Source: Muscardinus avellanarius (taxonomy: Eukaryota; Chordata; Mammalia; Rodentia; Gliridae). Taken from it: a DNA stretch of 64,000 nucleotides. The DNA lies in contig OY726571.1 of assembly GCA_963383645.1 (NCBI GenBank), positions 83,538,119 through 83,602,118 of the forward strand, written 5' to 3'. Below the pieces are notes generated by a model. The model was not told the origin of the DNA. It saw nothing but the letters and a program-made list of their open reading frames with translations, and did no database searches. The position numbers were made by a program, and so were the translations under genes. Below, in pieces: positions 57,706 through 64,000 of this stretch (positions are counted from its first letter, which is position 1; each line of letters starts with the position of its first letter).

Positions 57706-57716
57706 GCCAAACTGTT
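56767..57716 (+). mobile_element. Stack of about five same-strand B1-ID SINEs with a (CA)n end
   Basis: Heads or tails are visible at 56767, 57022, 57160, 57298 and 57539, all in plus orientation, separated by A runs (up to 35 A at 57475-57510). An extra ID tail lies at 57618. The stack ends in a CA array at 57664-57702. Confidence 0.88.
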
Positions 57717-57721
57717 TTTTA

Positions 57722-58085
57722 AAACCAAACTACCTGGCGGACATTTGGATGGTTTCCAACTTTTGGCCATTGTGAATGCTTCTATGAACATTCATTTGCA
57801 AGAAGTTGCGTGTTCAAATGTTTATTATACCATTTTACATTCCCATCAACCTGTCTGATAAGTGCTTCAGTTTCTCCACATCCCCATCAACATTTGCCTT
57901 TCTCTGTTTTTAAATTATTATTATAGCTCTTCTAGTGAGTGTGAAGTGCTATTTCATTGTGATTTTAGTTTGCATCTATCTCCCTGATGACTGGTTTTGA
58001 GCACTTATTCCATGGTCTTATTAACCATGTCTTTATCTTCTTGGGCGAGATGTTTATTCAAATCTTTTGTCCATTTAAAAAACCG
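57722..58085 (-). mobile_element. Old LINE-1 fragment, antisense
   Basis: GGATGGTTTCCAACTTTTGGCC, TTACATTCCCATCAACC, CAGTTTCTCCACATCC and GAGTGTGAAGTGCTATTTCATTGTG are the standard reverse-strand L1 text. Its first 100 bases repeat 56590-56690. Confidence 0.75.
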
Positions 58086-58091
58086 AAGTCA

Positions 58092-58262
58092 CACATGGTA
58101 GCGCCCACACTTGTAATCTCCATACTTGGAAGGCTGAGACAGGAGGATCACGGGTTCAAGGATAGCCTCAGCAAGTAATAAGACTCTTATCAACCTGCTG
58201 AGACCCTGTTTTGAAATAAAAAATAAAATTAGGGTGTGGGCGTAGCTCAGAGGTAGACAGCC
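58092..58262 (+). mobile_element. B1-ID SINE
   Basis: CACATGGTAGCGCCCACACTTG to GGGCGTAGCTCAGAGGTAGAC. Confidence 0.88.
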
Positions 58263-58378
58263 CCAAACAAAACCTGGATGCTTACCTTGTCTGTTCTGGA
58301 TAGCAGTGTTTTGTCCAATATGTGATTTTAAAGTCATTTCTCCAAGTCAGTACTTGGTCTTATCATATTGTTGGGTTT

Positions 58379-58845
58379 TTTTTTTGTGTGTGTGTGTGGT
58401 AGTGGGGGTAGAACCAGGGTATTTTTACCTCTGGGATATACTCCCAGACCTACTTTGTATTTCCTTTGAAAATAGGGTCTCACTAAGTTTCTGAGAGCCT
58501 CACTAAGTATCCGAGGCTGGCTTCGAACCTGTGCGAACCTCCTGTCTCAGCCTCCCAAGCGTAGGGATTACAAGCGTGCGCCACCACACCCAGACACCCA
58601 GCTTATTATTTTTTTTAATGTTGTCTTTTTTTTTTTTTTTGCGAGTCTGGGGATGGAACCCAGGAAGCATTTGACCTCCGAGCTACACCCCCTGCCCTAT
58701 TTTTTATTCTTTATTTTTGAAACCGGGTTTAGCTGAGTTGCAGGGGGCCTCACTAAGTAGCTGAGGCTGTCCGCGAACCGCGATCCTCCAGGTCTCAGCC
58801 TCCCGAATGCTGGGATTACAAGCGTGCGCCACCAGGCCCAGCTTA
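58379..58845 (-). mobile_element. Two tandem inverted B1-ID SINEs
   Basis: Copies at 58379-58598 and 58630-58845. The second ends GCCACCAGGCCCAGC, and the flanking CAGCTTATTATTTTTTTTAATG TSD-like text occurs on both sides (58600 and 58839), so the right copy inserted with duplication of that site. Confidence 0.92.
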
Positions 58846-59323
58846 TTATTTTTTTTTAATGGTGTCTTTTAAGGAACAAACATTTTTGAATTTTGGTGAT
58901 GTGTAATCTGTCTGTTTTTTGCTGTTATGTTTCCCTCTCACTGTGCTTCCTGAAGCGAATTCAGTGGTAATGTGGACTGTAATGGGGATGCAGTAACCTT
59001 CCGTTTGTGTCCTGGTGTTTGTGACAATCGCTACTCTTCTGAGTGTAGGTGCTGAGCAGCCTCCTTGTTCTGGAAACATTCAGAAAGCTGTGCATAACAG
59101 AAACTACGAGCATTATCCAACCTGGTCTGAATGCCAAGCAGCAGCCAAGCTATCGACAAGGCCTTGCTCAGACGGCTTCTTTGACCAAGCACAGCTTCTT
59201 AATCAGAACATAGAGATGTCCCTGGAAAAAACCATGCATTCCTTTTTCTTGGTTCTGTGTAATTCTATTGTTCTTATGTTAGTATTCTTTTTTCTTTGTT
59301 AGTATTTTTAAGAGACGTAGTTA

Positions 59324-59625
59324 TCGGGCGTGGTGGTGCACACTTGTAATCCCAGCATTCAGGAGGCTGAGACAGAAGGATCGTGGTTCATGAATGGTAG
59401 CAAATGTACAAATAAGAGGTGACAGCCGGGGGTGGTAGTGCAGGCCCGTAATCCCAGTACTGGGAAGGCTGAGACAGGAGGACTGCAGGTTTGTGGCCAG
59501 CCTCAGCAACTTAGGGAGACCCTGAGCAACTTAGAAAGACCCTGCTTTAAAATAAAATAGTGCTAGAGTTGTAGCTCATAGCAAGAATGCCCCTGGGTTT
59601 AATCTCCAGTATAGAAGTAGACGAT
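59324..59625 (+). mobile_element. Two B1-ID SINEs, the left one truncated
   Basis: A head only at 59324-59395 (GGGCGTGGTGGTGCACACTTG), then a full copy at 59425-59625. A GATA-rich simple repeat follows (59624-59680). Confidence 0.85.
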
Positions 59626-59684
59626 AGATAGATGGTGACAGACAGATGGATAGGTAGATAGATGAATAGATGAAAACCATGGAG

Positions 59685-60450
59685 AATTTCATACTAAGTC
59701 CAGTTTCTAGGCACTCACGGTTTCATGTCACTTAAATAAATCTAGAAATTCATTGCTATTAGGACCCGGCAGAAGCCGCTTTCATGCTGATTTTTTTTTC
59801 TCTTGGTCTGTGTCAGAAAACCAGGAGAGAATCATAGTGTTGCCTGAAAGGAGAGTTAATAAAATTTTCCCCCTGTTCTTTGTATCTACCTAAACACTGG
59901 TGCTTTGAACCTTCTCCCTAGAGTGATAAGCAGTCAGGGCCATTGCAAATACCCTCGAGGATGGAGAAAATCTAAACAAACTTATTGAATACTTTCAGAA
60001 GAGTCCTCATTGCTGCCTGAGCCCTTCACAGTTGTCACGGTGAGCACAGAGCGAGGAGGGTTCCCACACCCAGGAGCCCGAAAGGGGTATCCGATCGCCA
60101 AGGACAAAGCCAGCTTTGCAATCCCAAGAGGATTGCCACAGAGATAGAGGGAAGGGTGAAGGTGATATTTCATCCATGTTCCCAGCTTGTCCTCTCCCTA
60201 CCTGACCTCTGAAATGGAGCCATTAGCCTCAAAGAGCCTGGTGTCTAAAATTAATATTCTTCCCCATCTGACTAAGAAGGCACCAGCTGGCAACATGAGA
60301 TCAAGGGCTGTATTAGTTTAAACAGGGGCTCAGAGAGGCGTTTGGGAGAGAGCTACTTCCTCACGCAGTAGACACTCGTCTTTCCAGAAGGCTCCTACTG
60401 ACCGAGAGGAAGGACTTGTAGCAGAGACTTCCAGTGTCAGTCTGAATTCT
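59685..60450. other. Putative MYLK4 upstream region
   Basis: A repeat-free stretch before the putative upstream MYLK4 exon. It has a myogenic-type E-box CAGCTG at 60284-60289 but no obvious TATA box. The transcription start cannot be placed from sequence. Confidence 0.3.
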
Positions 60451-60512
60451 AAAACGCTTCCCTTTATCTGCCAGAACGTACACTCTACACCTGGAGTGCT
60501 TCAGATTCTACC

Positions 60513-60529
60513 ATGTCCTCCTGCAAGCG
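60513..60529 (+). CDS. MYLK4: Putative MYLK4 upstream coding exon (3' coding part)
   Basis: ATG (60513-60515) starts MSSCK and two bases of Arg, then a donor GTAATT at 60530. An in-frame TAA (60450-60452) lies upstream, so this ATG is the first possible in this frame. Spliced to 63687, it restores CGC (Arg6) and continues in frame for 40 codons to the known start methionine. The A at -3 gives a fair Kozak context. Phase match alone has a one-in-three chance, so this remains a proposal. Confidence 0.4.
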
Positions 60530-61227
60530 GTAATTATTTTTGTTTATTGTTACAACCTCTCGGATCTCCTCTTTCTCTGTCGCTTTAAGTAATGAGGTAT
60601 AGTAAACTTCGGGCGAAACTTAACGTTTAATATTTCTTTGCGAAACGGTCACATCTGGGACCTAAACATTGGCTTTAAGATATTATTTTTCGTGGCTTCC
60701 TATTACAGTCTTAGTGCTATTTACAATTAAGCAATATATTTTTGTCGGAGTTAGTCTTAGAACAGATATGCGTGTTTTATTTTAATACTTTTAGAGAAGT
60801 CATCAAGAATGCTAAAAAGGGTCTCTAACATATCTGTAGAGATTTGGTTGTTGTAATTTGCATTTTGATTTGTTTGGATGTAAAGTCTTAGAATTTTGTA
60901 GAGCATTGGATTTATGAGTTACTATATGGATTTACTACCTGAGTGAATTTACTACCTATGTGAAAATGAAAGACAGTGCTTCATGGGGAGAATTACAAAT
61001 AATGTTTATGTTGTGAAAGAGCTAAAAAGAACAATTTTCAGATAATTTCCAGCAGGGGGCCTCCAGAGTTAGCCATGGGAAGCCACCACAAATTCAAATC
61101 TCTTTATATCTCTTGCTTTCTTCCTAAAAAAATTATGTGATGTGTAGATGTATACAATTATGTGTCTAGAATCAAAATGGTACTATGCAGTATGCACATT
61201 ACTTGATTTGTATGGAGAATATTTCAA
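60530..61227. other. Putative MYLK4 intron, AT-rich
   Basis: AT-rich and free of SINEs until 61228. Nothing further recognised. Confidence 0.4.
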
Positions 61228-61560
61228 GCCAGGCACTGTCCTGCCAGCCTGTAATCCCAGAAATAGGGAGGCTGAGACAGAAGGACTGCAGGTTCAAGAC
61301 CAGCCTTAGCAACCTAGTGTGATTCTTAGCAACCCAGTAAGACCTTGTTTCACAATTAAAAAAATAAATTAGCCAGGCGTGGTGGCTCACGCTTGTAATC
61401 CCAGCATTTGGGAGGCTGAGACGGGAGGATTGTGGTTCACGGCCAGCCTCAGCTACTTAGTGAGGTTCTTTGCAACTCAGTGAGACTGTTTTAAAATAAA
61501 GAATGAAAAGTAGGGCTGGGGGTGTAGCTCAGAGGTAGAATGCCCCTGGGTTCCATTCCT

Positions 61561-61613
<53 letters not shown>

Positions 61614-61735
61614 AAAGAGCTGGGGATGTATCTCAGAGGAAGAATGCCTCTGGCTTCAATCCCCAGTATCACAAAAGAAAGGAAGGAAGGGAAGGAGGGA
61701 GAAAGAAAGAAAGAGAACAAGAAAAAATATTTCAA
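61228..61735 (+). mobile_element. SINE cluster with (CA)n and (GGAA)n
   Basis: SINE pieces at 61228-61350 and 61371-61563, a CA array (61563-61609), an ID tail (61617-61674) and a short GGAA/GAAA purine run. Confidence 0.9.
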
Positions 61736-61852
61736 AGAAAGCATAAGAATTCTAAACTCCTCAGTATATAGCTATTGATGAAGATATAAAGAGAGGTTTC
61801 TGGGTACTTTCTTCACATCAAAGAAATAAACCTCTTCTTAAAAATAAAAACG

Positions 61853-62059
61853 GTCTGGCTTGCTGGCGCAGGTTTGTAATCCCAGCATTCTGGGAAGTGG
61901 AGAACAGAGGATCTCAGTTCACGGACAGCCTTAGCTACTTAGCAAGGTCCTTTGCAACTCAGTGAGACTCTGTTTTAAAAATAAAATGATTAAAATATAG
62001 GGCTGGGGGTGTAGCTCAGAGATACAGTGTCTTTGGGTTCCATCCCCAGTACTGCCAAA

Positions 62060-62094
<35 letters not shown>

Positions 62095-62180
62095 GATGTA
62101 GACAGAGGGAATGGGGATGCAGCTCAGTGCTAAAGCATTTGCCTAGCCGGTGTGCAGCCCTGGGTTGGTTCTTAAAACAA
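61853..62180 (+). mobile_element. B1-ID SINE, (AAAT)n, then ID element
   Basis: SINE 61853-62057, about nine AAAT units (62057-62094), then an ID body at 62108-62180 (GGGGATGCAGCTCAGTGC, TTGCCTAGCCGGTGTGC) with an A-rich tail. Confidence 0.88.
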
Positions 62181-62184
62181 ACAA

Positions 62185-63028
62185 AGAAACAAAAAAGATG
62201 TAGTCAGAGAAGAGTTCTGGAAAAGGACCCATTTGATGGAGACCTCTCCCAAAAGGAAGGCAAAGTTCTCAGAGGAGGCAATGACAGGCCCCATACTTCT
62301 TAAGTCCTTTCCTGTAGGGAGGTATAGAACGAAACCTTCAATCTCATCCAAACCCAAAGATCATTTATATTCTATATTTACACTGGTCACTTGACATCAT
62401 AGGGAAGATCTAAATTTACTGTTTGCTCTCTGAAGCTTTGATTTTAATTTATGGAATAAACTGATAATAGATAACGGGAGAGAGAACACACAATTCACTA
62501 TCTGCCTAAGGCATGGGAATATGGGGTTGAGTGAGCGGCAAGAGAGATGGCCCTTGTATGGTTTAAAGGAGCAGGGGATTGGGTTTCTAGGGTGGAGGGA
62601 GGTGGCCTTGTCTGTGGAAAACTGGGGGAAGAATGGGCAGAGCTAACCAGGTTGTCTTGTGATGCAGGTGAGGTAACATCCACCAGTCATCATCTCTGGC
62701 CCGGGTACCACCACCTCCATCTTTTCATCCTGAAGACAGGGCTTTCTTAGGCAGAAATGGAGAGATAGTGTATAGAATTTACTCAGTCTGTGTTATTTGC
62801 TAATGTAGATAGGTGTAAATTTCTTTTTATACAAGGACAACTTTTCACAGCCCGTGTCTACAGAAGTCTGCAGTTTTTCTGAATAGCCAGCTCAAAGAAA
62901 CATATTTGGGGTGTGATATCTTACTCTGCCACAATGAACACAGTATTTTATGCAATGAGAAATATATAGTCAGCCTGTGGAACTTGAGATTGCTTCTTAC
63001 CATTTTCTTTTGTAAGGAAAAGTGAAAA
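62185..63028. other. Putative MYLK4 intron, nothing recognised
   Basis: No named repeat or splice-flanked exon. Confidence 0.4.
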
Positions 63029-63029
63029 A

Positions 63030-63199
63030 GCTGGGCATGGTGTGCCTGCCTGTAATCTCAGTACTTGAGAGGCTGAGACGGTCGGATTGCAAGTTCAGGA
63101 CCAGCCTCAGCAACTTAATGAAACCCTGTTTCAAAAAATAATAAATAAAATAGGTTGAGGATGTAGTTTAAAGGTAGAATGTCCCTGCGTTCAATCCCC

Positions 63200-63243
<44 letters not shown>

Positions 63244-63471
63244 AATAAAAGAAAATGTAAAAAATGCTTTTCTTTAAAATTTCCAGTAAGCTGGGCATGG
63301 TGATGTATACCTGTAATCCTAGTACTTGGGAGGCTGAGACAGAAAGATAACAGGTTCAAGGACAGCCTCAGCAATGTAGTGAGATTCTCAGAAACTTAGC
63401 AAGACCCTATTTCAAAGCAACACATTAAAGGTCTATAGCTTAGAGGTAGAATGCCCCTGAGTTTAATCCCC

Positions 63472-63515
<44 letters not shown>
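63030..63515 (+). mobile_element. Two B1-ID SINEs, each ending in (CA)n
   Basis: SINE 63030-63203 plus CA 63203-63241, then SINE 63290-63476 plus CA 63476-63515. In both, the CA array starts exactly where the tail's CCCAGTAAC ends. Confidence 0.92.
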
Positions 63516-63518
<3 letters not shown>

Positions 63519-63686
63519 CTAGTAACAGAAACTGAGTGTAAATATTAGCATTTTTTCTCCTTATTTTGTATTCTGTCTCCAGTTTAAATAGAAGTGTCTT
63601 CCAAATTCTCACCAATTATTCCCCTAAGAAGTTGATATGTGAATAAGTGAAGTGACCTGAACTTTCTTGGTTTCCATTTTTTACAG

Positions 63687-63966
63687 CCAAGAGAAGGAAA
63701 CCCTGAAAAGCCATGACTGTGTCTTGATCTACAAACCAGATCTACAGGATCTACAGGACAACAGAAACCACAGGCCAGACAGCGGCCTGATAGGACTTAC
63801 CACGCAGATGTTCGAGACTAAGAGGCTCGAGGCCATCGGCACGTGCTACAGCAGCCGGCGGCTGGAGAAGGTGGCTTTCTTTCAATGCATGGAAGAGGTT
63901 GCAGGAGTGCAGTATTTTCTGGAAGAAAATTCTAGTGAGCAGGATTCAAGATCTGGAAAGAACCAG
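63687..63966 (+). CDS. MYLK4: MYLK4 5' coding exon (myosin light chain kinase family member 4)
   Basis: A 280-base exon between TTTTTTACAG and the donor GTGATT. From Met at 63808 it encodes MFETKRLEAIGTCYSS, and further on KVAFFQCMEEV and SEQDSRSG. It lines up with the human MYLK4 N-terminus (KRLEE..TCY, AFFQC.EEV, DQDSRSG). This is the N-terminal region before the Ser/Thr kinase domain, which lies beyond the window. MYLK4 is a striated-muscle kinase of the MLCK family. The frame stays open for 40 codons upstream of 63808 to the acceptor, allowing a longer N-terminus. The exon ends in phase 0. The gene is partial here. Confidence 0.88.
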
Positions 63967-64000
63967 GTGATTGTGTGCCGATTAAATCACTGGAATGTGA

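Noticed and set aside
36071..62180. tRNA-like genes within ID elements
   Set aside because: The A/B-box-bearing ID bodies have SINE tails, diverge from a cloverleaf, and occur in many copies. They are retroposons, not tRNA genes.
1..64000. Bacterial-type systems (operons, CRISPR, phage, restriction or defence genes)
   Set aside because: The window is plainly vertebrate nuclear DNA with spliced genes and SINEs. The evenly repeated stretches are microsatellites and SINE stacks, not spacer arrays.

Overview
The window is mammalian nuclear DNA: few exons, long introns and intergenic space, GT-AG splice sites, one CpG-island promoter, and dense interspersed repeats. More than 40 copies or fragments of one short SINE family are present. 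Each has a B1/7SL-like or ID-like head (GGGAGGCTGAGACAGGAGGATC), a middle reading GAGACCCTGTTTCAAAATAAA, and a tRNA/ID-derived tail (GGGCTGGGGGTGTAGCTCAGAGGTAGAATGCCC). This B1-plus-ID layout is known from squirrel-related rodents (squirrels, mountain beaver, dormice). I therefore infer a sciuromorph-type rodent; the species is not resolved.

Only two protein-coding genes are firmly supported. WRNIP1 lies on the minus strand. Its complete seven-exon coding region can be reconstructed between 43678 and 23740: 1983 coding bases, 660 residues, all junctions in phase. It has an N-terminal UBZ4 ubiquitin-binding zinc finger, an acidic low-complexity linker, an AAA+ ATPase core and a RarA/MgsA-type C-terminal domain. 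The poly(A) signal is at 23304-23299. The promoter is a CpG island at about 42690-44200 with three ZNF143/Staf-like elements, an ETS site and an NRF1-like site. MYLK4 lies on the plus strand, head to head with WRNIP1, and enters at the right edge. The 5' coding exon at 63687-63966 contains the counterpart of the known start methionine (63808). A small upstream exon ending at 60529 could extend the N-terminus in frame. The WRNIP1-MYLK4 order and divergent orientation match the mammalian arrangement (human 6p25).

Layout: 1-23.2 kb is intergenic space with repeats and no recognised gene. It holds a 714-bp polypurine array, an LTR carrying a copied 121-bp segment, a decayed endogenous retroviral pol remnant, a DNA transposon, an L2 and several MIRs. 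23.3-44.2 kb is WRNIP1. Its third intron holds a perfect 32-bp-arm hairpin and a MER2-like Tigger element. 44.2-60.4 kb is the WRNIP1-MYLK4 intergenic region, with L1 fragments, an LTR, stacked SINEs and a 14-bp repeat of nuclear-receptor half-sites. 60.4-64 kb is the start of MYLK4. No rRNA, functional tRNA, CRISPR or bacterial-type feature is present. I found no clearly new biological system. The best leads are the intronic hairpin, the MYLK4 N-terminal extension, the half-site array and the short-range templated duplication.
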